From Pinibacter sp031553495 (lineage in GTDB: Bacteria > Bacteroidota > Bacteroidia > Chitinophagales > Chitinophagaceae), in contig JAVBLN010000056.1 in assembly GCA_031553495.1 (NCBI GenBank), positions 42,439-106,438 on the forward strand: a stretch of 64,000 bases of DNA, in the 5' to 3' direction. The notes beneath the pieces are model-generated. The model saw only the letters and a list, made by a program, of their open reading frames with translations. It had not been told where the DNA came from and did no database searches. How positions within the stretch are numbered: position 1 is the first letter of the stretch; each line of letters opens with the position of its first letter. Below, one piece after another: positions 52,689 to 62,146 of this stretch. The translations under genes and the position numbers were made by a program.

Positions 52689-54104
52689 TTAAAATATTTT
52701 ACCGGCGTTTAAAATATTATTTGGATCAAATACTTTTTTTATTTCCCGCATAATGCGCAATTGCACATCATCAAACATAATATCCATATAACCCTTCTGC
52801 ACAAGTCCAATTCCATGCTCCGCGCTTATAGTGCCGCCAAGGCTTTTAACAAGTTCAAATAAGGCCCGCAAACACTTTATCATTTGCGGATCATCCTGGC
52901 TGTTTTGAAGCCCTTCTTTTTTAATACGGATATGCAAATTTCCATCTCCTGCGTGGCCGTAACACACCGCGTGAAAATCATATTGGCGTCCCAGCTCTTT
53001 CACGCCTTTTATCAAATCGGGCAACGCGGCCCGCGGCACTACGGTATCTTCTTCCATTGTATAACCCTGAAGCTTTACAGCTTCTGCGGCACGCCTGCGC
53101 AGCTTCCACAATTCGGCTTTTTGTTGCGCATCATCGGCAAAATATATTTCGCCGCATTCAAACTGCATCAGCAATTCTCCAATCGATTCCATCTCGCTCA
53201 TCAGGCTGTCCATATGATTGCCATCCACTTCTATAATCAAATGCGCGGCGGTATCTTCCGTTACAGGAACCGCAGAGCTATCCACCATTTCACTCACAAT
53301 TTTTAATGCATCATATTCAACCAGCTCAAGTCCGCTTGGCGTAAAGCCTGCACGAAAAATGGCGCTAACCGCTTCCCCGGCTTTTTCAAGCGATGCAAAA
53401 GGTACCAGCATCAGCAAATCATACTTCGGCAGGGGAATAAGTCTTAATACGATTTTTGTAACAATGCCTAGCGTGCCTTCGCTGCCTACAACCAGTTGCG
53501 TAAGGTTATAACCAGTTGCATTTTTTAACACATTCGCGCCGGTCCATATTACTTCACCTGTTGGCAATACCACCTCCAGGTTTAGCACATAATCCTTTAC
53601 CACACCATATTTAACAGCTTTCGGGCCACCACTGTTCTCTGCAATATTTCCACCTATAAAACAAGAACCTTTACTACTGGGATCGGGGGGATAAAACAAA
53701 CCCTTTTCTTTTACCGCTTCCTGAAGCGTTTCTGTAATTACGCCGGGCTCTGTGGTTACCTGCAGGTTTTTTTCATCGATATGGAGAATACTATTCAATC
53801 GTTCGGTAGACAACAATACGCCACCCAGATGTGGCAAAGCGCCACCGCTTACACCGGTTCCGGCCCCACGGGGAGTTACCGGAATACCGCTTTCATTACA
53901 GATCTTCATAATAGCGCTTATTTCCTCTGTGGTACGCGGCTTTAGCACTACTTCAGGCAAAAACAACAAATGCTCGGTTTGGTCGTGCCCATAATCCTGC
54001 AACGATTCTTTATCAAAAAGAACGTGTTTTTCGCCTAATATACTGGTAAACAAATCAATGTGATCTGCCGTGAGTACAGATTTCCCTGCATGGTCATATT
54101 GCAT
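52689..54104 (-). CDS. FAD-linked oxidase, GlcD / D-lactate dehydrogenase type
   Basis: A 471-residue flavoprotein of the VAO/GlcD family. The PCMH-type FAD-binding half has PVTPRGAGTGVSGGALPHLG and PPDPSSKGSCFIGGNIAENS. The C-terminal oxidase half has CYGHAGDGNLHIRIK and TISAEHGIGLVQKGYM. It oxidises a 2-hydroxyacid such as glycolate or D-lactate; the two cannot be told apart by eye. GlcE and GlcF partners are absent, favouring a single-subunit enzyme. A TATATTTG motif lies 19 bp upstream of the ATG on the minus strand. Confidence 0.93.
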   Translation of the reverse strand: MQYDHAGKSVLTADHIDLFTSILGEKHVLFDKESLQDYGHDQTEHLLFLPEVVLKPRTTEEISAIMKICNESGIPVTPRGAGTGVSGGALPHLGGVLLSTERLNSILHIDEKNLQVTTEPGVITETLQEAVKEKGLFYPPDPSSKGSCFIGGNIAENSGGPKAVKYGVVKDYVLNLEVVLPTGEVIWTGANVLKNATGYNLTQLVVGSEGTLGIVTKIVLRLIPLPKYDLLMLVPFASLEKAGEAVSAIFRAGFTPSGLELVEYDALKIVSEMVDSSAVPVTEDTAAHLIIEVDGNHMDSLMSEMESIGELLMQFECGEIYFADDAQQKAELWKLRRRAAEAVKLQGYTMEEDTVVPRAALPDLIKGVKELGRQYDFHAVCYGHAGDGNLHIRIKKEGLQNSQDDPQMIKCLRALFELVKSLGGTISAEHGIGLVQKGYMDIMFDDVQLRIMREIKKVFDPNNILNAGKIF

Positions 54105-54122
54105 CTGTAATTAATTTGAGGG

Positions 54123-54130
54123 CAAATATA
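54123..54130 (-). promoter_or_regulatory. Promoter -7 element of the GlcD-type oxidase gene
   Basis: On the minus strand TATATTTG matches TAnnTTTG, 19 bp upstream of the ATG. There is no clear -33 TTG. Confidence 0.5.
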
Positions 54131-54230
54131 GTAAGAATGAAATAGTTGATATTTGAGAGCGGGATTTAAGAGCTGAAATGGTAAGCTGTTATCGCCATAC
54201 TGTTTGGAAATGCGTTTTTTTTGGATATCA

Positions 54231-54293
54231 ACTGAAGTGCTACTATTAAGCATCGTTGTGTCACTCACTTGTACGGTTGGAATGCTATTCAAC
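54231..54293 (-). repeat. Dispersed direct-repeat element, type I
   Basis: 42-bp spacing, GTGTCAC on the plus strand. With the inverted type I copy at 55597 it brackets the FKBP gene. Confidence 0.87.
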
Positions 54294-54413
54294 AAGTTAT
54301 GAGTAATGAGTAATGAGTGCTTTTGTTTTTGCTTGCAATCCGTTAAAAAGCACTTTCAATTTTCAACTATACAGCATTCTCAACTCTCCATTCTCCATTT
54401 ATTTTAACCACAA

Positions 54414-54506
54414 GGTTCACCAGAAAAGCACAAGGCACACAAGGGTTGGCTGAATTGTTACCAACACTTGTGTACCTTGAGCCCCTATTGTGCCCCTTGT
54501 GGTTAA
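54414..54506. repeat. 93-bp AACCACAAGG inverted-repeat element
   Basis: TTAACCACAAGG is the exact complement of CCTTGTGGTTAA at the right end. The interior GGCTGAATTGTTACCAACA matches the copy at 20084. Confidence 0.82.
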
Positions 54507-54752
54507 ACAACAGTGCTGTTCGACATGTTAGCGCCAGGTGCGTGATAATCAACTAAAATAAATGCCTATTTTTTTCAGGACGTGACAAACTTCTGAACTC
54601 TGACCTTCCCTTAAGATTTTCTGCATGGATTTGTTCATTAATCATCAATCACATTTCCACATTATTAAAATTTCTTCAGAACAAATAAAGAAAGCCTATC
54701 CCACAGCATTGTCAAATTTTCAAATTAGCACATTTTCAAATTCATTTCCTAT

Positions 54753-55226
54753 TTACTGATATTTCTTCACATCTTTAACTGTTAAGTCATAATAAACCGG
54801 GCTGTTTGACGGGATAGCTGAAGTGGAATTTCCTGTGCAACCAAAGGCAAGGTAGGAAGGTATTACAACCTGTATCCTGCCTTCTTCAGAAATTTTTTGT
54901 ATGGCTACTTGCAAGCCTGTAATAAATGTACGGGCCAGAGTTACGGCTGAGTCTGTTTTGGCAAAAGTAGTACCGTTCATCAGTTTGCCTTCAAACTTTA
55001 CAACTACGGTATCGAATTCATTAGTAACGGTGGCACCGTTACCAGGGTTCATTACTTCATACATAATTCCCGATTGGTCGGTGGTAGGAAATATACCATG
55101 AGCAAGGCAAAAAGCCTGCATCGCAGACGATTCTACAGAAGGATCCTGATCTTTGCAAGCATCGTTTTTAATACAAGCCATTAACATTACGGGTAGAGCA
55201 AGTATTAATAAAAAAAGTTTTTTCAT
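54753..55226 (-). CDS. FKBP-type peptidyl-prolyl isomerase lipoprotein
   Basis: A 157-residue lipoprotein (LPVMLMAC, cysteine at residue 18). A Cys-containing acidic linker precedes one FKBP domain: DTVVVKFEGKLMNGTTFAK, ISEEGRIQVVIPSYLAFGCT and the closing PVYYDLTVKDVKKYQ. Compared with the canonical FKBP (VRVHYTGTLLDGTVFDSS and PxxxGYG), the active-site region is divergent. Isomerase activity may therefore be weak. It probably acts as a periplasmic chaperone at the inner or outer membrane. It is bracketed by inverted type I repeat elements. Confidence 0.85.
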   Translation of the reverse strand: MKKLFLLILALPVMLMACIKNDACKDQDPSVESSAMQAFCLAHGIFPTTDQSGIMYEVMNPGNGATVTNEFDTVVVKFEGKLMNGTTFAKTDSAVTLARTFITGLQVAIQKISEEGRIQVVIPSYLAFGCTGNSTSAIPSNSPVYYDLTVKDVKKYQ

Positions 55227-55509
55227 TTCAAAGCTGTTTTTATGATAAAAATTTATATTTCAACTAAGTGTATTGTAAAATTCGGAAAGGTTTGTTTATT
55301 TCATACTGATGACCTCATAAATTTTAAAAGCGTTGCTTAATAAGCTGCCGGTTCATCCAAATACTATGGAAAAAAATCCTTTCTGAACATTTCAGGGGTC
55401 AAAAATCAAAGTTTTCGTTACAGTTTTTCATTTGTACTTTCAACTCCTAGATATAGTTGAAAGTTGAAAATTGAAAATTGAGAGTGCTTTAAACACTGGT
55501 TGCATGTGG

Positions 55510-55593
55510 AAAGACACTCATAACTCAAAACTCATAACTCAAAACTCATAACTCAAAACTCATAACTCAAAACTCATAACTCATAACTCATAA
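55510..55593. repeat. Tandem array of AACTCATAACTCAA units
   Basis: About 84 bp made almost entirely of alternating CATAACTC and AAAACTC units. This is the longest such tract in the window; shorter ones adjoin elements at 16470, 40929 and 46368. Confidence 0.75.
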
Positions 55594-55596
55594 CTT

Positions 55597-55659
55597 GTTC
55601 AATAGCATTACTACCGCACAAGTGAGTGACACAACGATGCTTAATAGTAGCACTACCGC
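55597..55659 (+). repeat. Dispersed direct-repeat element, type I
   Basis: Canonical copy with 42-bp spacing and a CGGTCCCCACAAAAG tail, directly after the tandem array. Confidence 0.9.
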
Positions 55660-55739
55660 CGGTCCCCACAAAAGAAACTTGATACAGCACGAAGTATAAA
55701 AACTTGAAGCATTTCAAATCTCAAATCTCAAATCTCAAA

Positions 55740-58700
55740 TTACTTCACCAATATCACGGTTCCTTTAAACTGCAATAGCTTTCCTTCGTTGCAAATAATA
55801 TCTGCTATATAAACAAACGTGGTGGTTTGCGGTACATCCACGCCATTTACTTTTCCATTCCAGCCATTGTTTTTGTCGTTGGCTTTTACATTTTCCCGTA
55901 TAAATACCTGGTTGCCCCACCTGTCATATATCCTGAAACTTTTTACAAGTTGTATGCCCCAACCTAAAATGTAAAACACATCGTTATTACCATCACCATT
56001 TGGTGAAAACGCATTGGGTATAGCAACAGCACCATTTCCACAAAGGACTTTCACATTCAACTCATCACTGGCAGAACAGCCATGCACAGTGGTTACCGTT
56101 AACTTATAAGTAATGTCTTTATCGGCTTTCAACTCAGGGGTTTTGCAATCATAACAGCTAAGGCCTTCGTGGGGTAACCAATTGAAGTACGCAACATTAT
56201 CGCTGACCTGTGGCTGAAATGTAATACGCTGGCCTGCCTCAAGTGTCGTGTCGGGACCGGCATTTACAAATGGATTGTCGTAAACTGCAACAGTTACATT
56301 TTTGTGCTCATCAGGACAAACATTCTTGCTGAACGCAGTTACAGTATACGTTGTTGTATTGTGCGGAGTAGCAAGTGGTTTATCAGAATCAGTTTTATTA
56401 AGGCTTTCCCCAGGTTGCCAGCTATAATTATTTACTGTACTCTTAGCCCACAACCTTATTGATTTGCCGCGACAAATGCCTGTGTCTTCGCAAACGGTAA
56501 GATTTACCGGTTCGTTTACAGTAACATCAACGCTATCCAACTGGTAACATCCAAACTGATTGGTAATGCCAACATAATAACGGGTATCCACAGACGGAAT
56601 TACATTAACAAAATTATCCGCGATTGTTCCATTATCAAAAACCGGCTGATTGGCAAACCAGTGATACTTCACACCGTCTGATGCATACAGCTTTACAGTA
56701 TTGCCTTTGCAAATGACCGTATCATTAATGGTTATTGATTTTGGAACCGGATTAACTGTCAGCATTAATACAGCAGTTTCTTCACAACCATGCTTTGTGA
56801 GTACGGCAGCTTTTATTTCATAATTGCCGGCCAGGGTAAACAAGTGGCCGAGTGTTGCATTTGTTTCGCCGGTTACAAGTGTATTATTTATATACCATTT
56901 ATATCCTGTGATCTCATCTTCAGATGTTACAGTAGTGGTAAACTCCGGCGTTTCGTTTTCACAAATTATATTTACTCCATTTACACCTATAACGGGTGGT
57001 GCATACAGTTTAACCGCGTTCTTAACAGTATCATTCTTACTACAACCATACTGAGTGGTTGCATAAAGAATAACATCATACAAACCGGCAGCGGCATAAG
57101 TATGCACAGGATTTGGAACGGTTGATGAAGTATTATCGCCAAAATTCCACTTGTATGAAACTGTTGATGGCGAAGTAGTTTTATTTTGGAATACAATACC
57201 ATTGTTACTTAAACAAACTTCCGGATTTGTAATAATAAAAGAGGGTTTCACCGAATCAATAATTATATCCTTTGTAGCGATAGATTCACAGCCATTCACT
57301 GTTACTACTCTAAAAGACAAAGTATGCGGTCCGGCATTGCGAAAATCATATTTGAAGTCCTGTGTATTTGCAACAACAGTGTTATCAATTTTCCATTCAT
57401 AGGTTTGAATGGCGCTATCACTTTTTACTTTACCCAAATACTCAAGTGCCGGAATGGCTCCAGGAGAAAGACATATAATTTCATTTCCGGAAATATCGGC
57501 GGATGGCTGAGGATAACTGGTTACTTCAATAGGACCGGATTTTGAAAAACAGCCGTTCTCACTTGTCACTTCTAATGTTATATTATACTTGCCCGCTAAC
57601 GCGTATGTGTGTGCAGCAGGATCTTTGTCAACAGAGGTAATGCCATCACCAAATTTCCACAAGTAAGAAACGTTATAAGCGGCCGTGGTTTTATTTTTTA
57701 CCAATATAGCATTGTTAGAGAAACAGGCAGCCGGTTGAGGAACTTCAAAAGCCGCTTTCACCGAATCTATAATAATGTTTTTTGTGATAACGGTTTCGCA
57801 ATCATTAACGGTTACAACCTTATATGTAAGTGTGTGAGCGCCTGCCACACGATAATCGTGTTTCAAATCTTTGGTGTTGGCAACAACCGTATTATCAATT
57901 TTCCACTCATAGGTTTTAATTGCATCAACGCTAATAACATCTCCCAAATAATGCAGAGATGGGGATACGCCTGCAGTAAGACAAACCACATCGTCTCCAT
58001 CTATCTTAACAGTAGGAGATAAATTCACTATAATCATAGCGGTATCTGCGGTTGATTCGCAATGACCGTGCTCGCTAATTACTTTCACAGTAGCTTTATA
58101 TTTACCAGGCGCAGTGTAATTGTGTGGAGGAGGCGTTTTTCCATTAAAAGTAGTGCCATCTCCGAAAGTCCATAAATAATTGGTTATGGATGAAAAAGAC
58201 GGCACAGTAGATTTATCAATAAAATTGACGGTTCCTTCGTTGCAGAACTTATCCTGATCAATTGAAAAATCTGCTTTAACACCATCAACAATCACATTTT
58301 TATCCATCTCCAGTTTCAGCTTACAACCTTCCGAACTAAATAATACAACATTTGGTTTGAACAAACCGGTATCAGTATAAGTGTGTGTAACAGAGCTTTG
58401 GTCAGGAGATAACTTTCCATCTAAGAAATCCCATGAATAACTGCTGACATTTTTTCCATTGACCGACGCCGTAAATTTGAAAGGCGCACAACCAATGTAA
58501 TCTGCATAACTAAATTTACCCGAAGGGCCCTTAATGTGAATCGGAATTGTTTTGGAAGCAACACACCCGCTCAGCCCTGTAATAGTAAGAGTTACATCAT
58601 AATCTCCACCTTCAGCGTAAATATGGCCATTAGGATTTTTCTCCGTTGAAACAGGCGAACCATCACCAAAATCCCACTTGTAGGAAGAAATGTAAGAGGG

Positions 58701-61577
58701 GTACGATGATCTGTCGTAGAAACTGATTGCAGTGGGTGCACAGTCTGAAAGATCACTTACTTCAAAATCCGCAACGGGTTTTGTAATGGTCACATAATCC
58801 GCTCTTGTTTTGGAATCGGTACATGTAGGCAGATCTTTTTCAGACACATCAAGTTTAATAGTATAAACACCATCTCCCGTAACTGCGTAAGAGTGAGGTT
58901 GAGAGCCACTTGATGATGGAGTACCATCTCCGAAATCCCAAGTATAATTCAACGATTTACCCCTTGAAGTACTATAGAAATACACATTATAATTATTGCA
59001 CTGAAGCAGGTTATTAGAGTAAAAATCAGCAACGGGCCAATAACTTTTTACAATCTGGCTTAAAGTGTATGGTTTCGATTCACATCCGTCCGCATCTTTG
59101 ACAACCAGTTTTATACTGTACTCCTTATATGCATTTGTATTATTCTCAAAAGGCAATTGAACAGGATTTGGCATAGGATTAGAGGCGTCATATACTACAG
59201 TAGGACTACCAGGTAAGGGAGAGCCAATATACCATTCCCATCTTTCAATAGGAACTGAACCGTTTGGTTTGGAAAGATCAGTTACAGTTTTAGTAAAATG
59301 CGCCTCTTTGCAACTAACCAGATCTGTAATAGAAAACTTCGCTTCCGGTCCTTTTATTTCAATCGGCAGAGGTAGCTCGTAAGTGCTAACACATCCTAAT
59401 TTATCGGTAATTTTTAATTTTGGCGTGTAAGAACCGGCCTCGCCATACATGTGAGATACACCTCCGTCAAATGAAGGAGAAAAATAATAATTGATTTTAG
59501 TCGCGGTGTTACCATCATCAAAATCCCATTCATATGTTCTCACATAGGCAGAATTAATGTCTTTTGGTATGAAATTGATGCTAACCTGCGTGCAGGTATT
59601 TTGCTTGTTTACCGTAAATTTTGCCACTTCTTTTACCACCTCTACGGTTTGTGAAATTACTTCAGATTTTGTCTGGCCTTTCGAATTAATATATTCCCGT
59701 GTGAGCTTTACGGTGTATGTGGCAGAAACCGGTGTTGTATAAGTATGTAGGATAGTGGTAGGAACCGGCTGCGTATTTACTATTGTTCCATCACCAAAAT
59801 CCCAACTTACCACTTTGCTTTTATTTGTGGTATTAGCACTAAAAGCATCAGTAAATGTAAATTTTCCTTTATTATTACAATCACCTCCCGAAGCACCAAA
59901 GCCGCCACCGCCGCTGTCCCCGGGATCCTCGCATTCATCAGCAATGGTTACTGTTTTTGAAATATCCAGTTCGCAACCACTGTTGGTTATAGCTTTTATA
60001 GTAATAGTTTTTATACCCGGTGTATTGTAGGTATAAGAAGCGTTGTCGGTTGTTGCAGTCTTGACATTTGTAATAACACTCGACGGCCCGTCATTAAAAT
60101 TCCAGATATATTTTTGAACAGGTTCTGTAAGATATTGAAGCGTTACATTTCCGGTAATAAGTTTGGGAACTTCACAAGACGATACCGGAACTACAGTTGC
60201 ATTTATCTGTGGCTTGACTATGCCTACATACAATTGTTTACTATCTGTACAGGAATTATCATTGTCTGTAACAGTAAGTGTAATATACTTATAACCTTCC
60301 GTGGTGTAGTTATGCGAATTTATTGGATAAGCAGGATTAGTAGCAGTAGTGCCGTCTCCATAATTCCAGGTATAAGTTACATTACTACCGGTAACTGTAC
60401 TGGTATTAGTGAACGATACTGTATAAGGAGAGTTGCAAAAAATGGAAGGCTGTATTGTGAAATTGGCTATAGGCTTTGGTTTTATGGTGATTGTATAAGA
60501 TTGTGTATTTCCCACACATATCCCATAACTGGTAGCCTGAGCGGTAATAGTATAGGTGCCGGGTGTAAAGGAACGGGTAAAACTGGTACCACCATTTGTT
60601 TGCGTAGTAGTGGTTCCGTCTGAGACCGTCCATTTGATATTTGAGTAAGAAATATCGCAGGTAGTATTAAAAGTAATATTGGAATTTGAGCAACCTATGG
60701 TCGCAACAGTTATCGGGGAAAGTTTTGGTGTGCCGGTTCTAATGGTTTTATAATTGTTAATCGAATTGGAACAACCGGGTCCATTGGTAACTGTTAAAGA
60801 TACATTATACACGCCGGCAGTATTATATGTATGTGACGGTGACTCGTTGGTAGATGTGGTACCATCTCCAAAATTCCATAAGTAAGTTTTAGTACCAGGT
60901 CCCGTTGTAAGGTTGGTAAAATTGGCGGTAAACGGCAATGTGCAGCTAATCTCATTATCAACGGAAAATGAAGGTGAAGCTTTATCGTACACCCGCACTG
61001 TTTTTTTGGCCACCGTATTACTCTTACACCCATTAGCATCCACTACATATAAAAACACATCATTGTTGCCATTAGTATTAAATATAACTCCCGATGGATT
61101 TTGAACTCCACTTGAAGCGGGACTACCACTTCCGAAATTCCAAACCCATTCTGTGATGGAAGTACCATTAGAAGTCGATTTGTCAGTAAAGTTTACAGAC
61201 AATGGTTTACAACCCTCTAATGAAGACGCCTCGAAGTCAGACTTAGGTAAAGGATACACTTTAATATTATGCGATGCCGAAAGCGTGGAATGATCAGCAA
61301 ATTCAACAGTTAACGTAACCTTATAATTTCCGGCAATAAGATAATTTCGGCCCGGGCCGCTTTCACCTGCAGGATAACTGCTGCCATAATTAACTACAGG
61401 GGCGCCATCTCCAAAATTCCATGTACGTTTAATAATACTTCCACCACCTGAATTATCAGTAAACTTTACGGCAAGCGGCTCGCAACCTTCAATTTTATCT
61501 ATTGAAAAGTCTACGGTTTTTTGCGCTGACAGTGGCAAAGAAAATATAGCCAATAATGAAATTATTAGAAAACGCAT
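55740..61577 (-). CDS. Giant PKD-repeat adhesin with gliding-type C-terminal (T9SS type B) domain
   Basis: A 1945-residue secreted protein with a signal peptide (1 to about 18, LAIFSLPLSAQ). At least 14 clear and about 18 total PKD-like repeats can be counted from motifs such as TWNFGDG, YLWNFGDGTT, VSWDFGDGT, YKWDFGDGS and YLWKFGDG. Some are worn (YEWKIDNTVV). The last 90 residues match the gliding-motility-associated C-terminal domain: AIPNAFSPNGDGNNDVFYIL, SFRIYDRWGNQVF, a KNNGWNGKVNG segment and an ending GTVILVK. That domain directs export by the type IX system and attachment to the cell surface. Likely roles are adhesion or motility. A Gly-rich hinge (DSGGGGFGASGGDCNNKG) interrupts the array near residue 550. 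Confidence 0.93.
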   Translation of the reverse strand: MRFLIISLLAIFSLPLSAQKTVDFSIDKIEGCEPLAVKFTDNSGGGSIIKRTWNFGDGAPVVNYGSSYPAGESGPGRNYLIAGNYKVTLTVEFADHSTLSASHNIKVYPLPKSDFEASSLEGCKPLSVNFTDKSTSNGTSITEWVWNFGSGSPASSGVQNPSGVIFNTNGNNDVFLYVVDANGCKSNTVAKKTVRVYDKASPSFSVDNEISCTLPFTANFTNLTTGPGTKTYLWNFGDGTTSTNESPSHTYNTAGVYNVSLTVTNGPGCSNSINNYKTIRTGTPKLSPITVATIGCSNSNITFNTTCDISYSNIKWTVSDGTTTTQTNGGTSFTRSFTPGTYTITAQATSYGICVGNTQSYTITIKPKPIANFTIQPSIFCNSPYTVSFTNTSTVTGSNVTYTWNYGDGTTATNPAYPINSHNYTTEGYKYITLTVTDNDNSCTDSKQLYVGIVKPQINATVVPVSSCEVPKLITGNVTLQYLTEPVQKYIWNFNDGPSSVITNVKTATTDNASYTYNTPGIKTITIKAITNSGCELDISKTVTIADECEDPGDSGGGGFGASGGDCNNKGKFTFTDAFSANTTNKSKVVSWDFGDGTIVNTQPVPTTILHTYTTPVSATYTVKLTREYINSKGQTKSEVISQTVEVVKEVAKFTVNKQNTCTQVSINFIPKDINSAYVRTYEWDFDDGNTATKINYYFSPSFDGGVSHMYGEAGSYTPKLKITDKLGCVSTYELPLPIEIKGPEAKFSITDLVSCKEAHFTKTVTDLSKPNGSVPIERWEWYIGSPLPGSPTVVYDASNPMPNPVQLPFENNTNAYKEYSIKLVVKDADGCESKPYTLSQIVKSYWPVADFYSNNLLQCNNYNVYFYSTSRGKSLNYTWDFGDGTPSSSGSQPHSYAVTGDGVYTIKLDVSEKDLPTCTDSKTRADYVTITKPVADFEVSDLSDCAPTAISFYDRSSYPSYISSYKWDFGDGSPVSTEKNPNGHIYAEGGDYDVTLTITGLSGCVASKTIPIHIKGPSGKFSYADYIGCAPFKFTASVNGKNVSSYSWDFLDGKLSPDQSSVTHTYTDTGLFKPNVVLFSSEGCKLKLEMDKNVIVDGVKADFSIDQDKFCNEGTVNFIDKSTVPSFSSITNYLWTFGDGTTFNGKTPPPHNYTAPGKYKATVKVISEHGHCESTADTAMIIVNLSPTVKIDGDDVVCLTAGVSPSLHYLGDVISVDAIKTYEWKIDNTVVANTKDLKHDYRVAGAHTLTYKVVTVNDCETVITKNIIIDSVKAAFEVPQPAACFSNNAILVKNKTTAAYNVSYLWKFGDGITSVDKDPAAHTYALAGKYNITLEVTSENGCFSKSGPIEVTSYPQPSADISGNEIICLSPGAIPALEYLGKVKSDSAIQTYEWKIDNTVVANTQDFKYDFRNAGPHTLSFRVVTVNGCESIATKDIIIDSVKPSFIITNPEVCLSNNGIVFQNKTTSPSTVSYKWNFGDNTSSTVPNPVHTYAAAGLYDVILYATTQYGCSKNDTVKNAVKLYAPPVIGVNGVNIICENETPEFTTTVTSEDEITGYKWYINNTLVTGETNATLGHLFTLAGNYEIKAAVLTKHGCEETAVLMLTVNPVPKSITINDTVICKGNTVKLYASDGVKYHWFANQPVFDNGTIADNFVNVIPSVDTRYYVGITNQFGCYQLDSVDVTVNEPVNLTVCEDTGICRGKSIRLWAKSTVNNYSWQPGESLNKTDSDKPLATPHNTTTYTVTAFSKNVCPDEHKNVTVAVYDNPFVNAGPDTTLEAGQRITFQPQVSDNVAYFNWLPHEGLSCYDCKTPELKADKDITYKLTVTTVHGCSASDELNVKVLCGNGAVAIPNAFSPNGDGNNDVFYILGWGIQLVKSFRIYDRWGNQVFIRENVKANDKNNGWNGKVNGVDVPQTTTFVYIADIICNEGKLLQFKGTVILVK

Positions 61578-61974
61578 GCTGATTTATAAAATTTATGTAT
61601 CGGACAGGTTTTCTAACAGGTTTTCATCATACAATAATATTGTTTTTTCAGAATGAAAGTTTGGAAAACAGTAACAAAAACATTGTTTACATTTTGAAAA
61701 TTGCAAGAAAAAATGTATAAAGGGCGAAACTGAAAGTAGCATAATAAGCGGAAAACAGCCATGATACTCGCTTTGACTTTCAAAGTATGAAAAAAAAATC
61801 TCAATTTTCTTCACAGTTATATAAGGTCTTTTTTAGGTCAAAAAAGGACAAGTCATAAATTTGGAGGACCTCTCGGCAAAATTCACAAGTTAAAAGTTAA
61901 AAAGAGTGACAAAGACAACTGTTACTTATAACTGATTTCCGACCTCTGACCTCTCTACTGCCTACCGCTACCCC

Positions 61975-62037
61975 GCTGAATAGCATTACTACCGCACAAG
62001 TGAGTGACACAACGATGCTTAATAATAGCACTACCGC
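61975..62037 (+). repeat. Dispersed direct-repeat element, type I
   Basis: Canonical 42-bp spacing with a CGGTCCCCAAAAAAAA tail. Confidence 0.9.
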
Positions 62038-62146
62038 CGGTCCCCAAAAAAAATCTCAATGCAGCATGAAGCATAAAAACCAAAGCATTTCAAATTTCAG
62101 ATCTCAAATTCCAAGTATATTTGCTATTTACTTTTTTTGATACCAG

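Larger units (their letters stand above)
54105..54752. other. Gap between the oxidase and FKBP genes, repeat-rich
   Basis: It holds an element (54231-54293), TTATGAGTAATGAGTAATGAG and CACTTTCAATTTTCAAC tracts with the AGTGCTTT/AAAGCACT pair (54315-54354), and the AACCACAAGG inverted repeat (54414-54506). About 240 bp to the right of the inverted repeat is without recognisable features. Confidence 0.68.
55227..55739. other. Gap between the FKBP and PKD-protein genes
   Basis: The left part is featureless AT-rich DNA. From 55455 there are TTGAAAGTTGAAAATTG and an unusually long ACTCATAACTCAAAACTC array (55510-55593), an element (55597-55659) and CAAATCTCAAATCTCAAAT. Confidence 0.68.

Noticed and set aside
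55510..55593. Possible CRISPR array
   Set aside because: The units are 7-8 bp, contiguous and without unique spacers, so this is a simple tandem tract.
61593..61814. 73-codon minus-strand frame upstream of the PKD adhesin
   Set aside because: Composition is aromatic-rich and low-complexity, with no signal or domain; it probably lies in the adhesin's promoter region.
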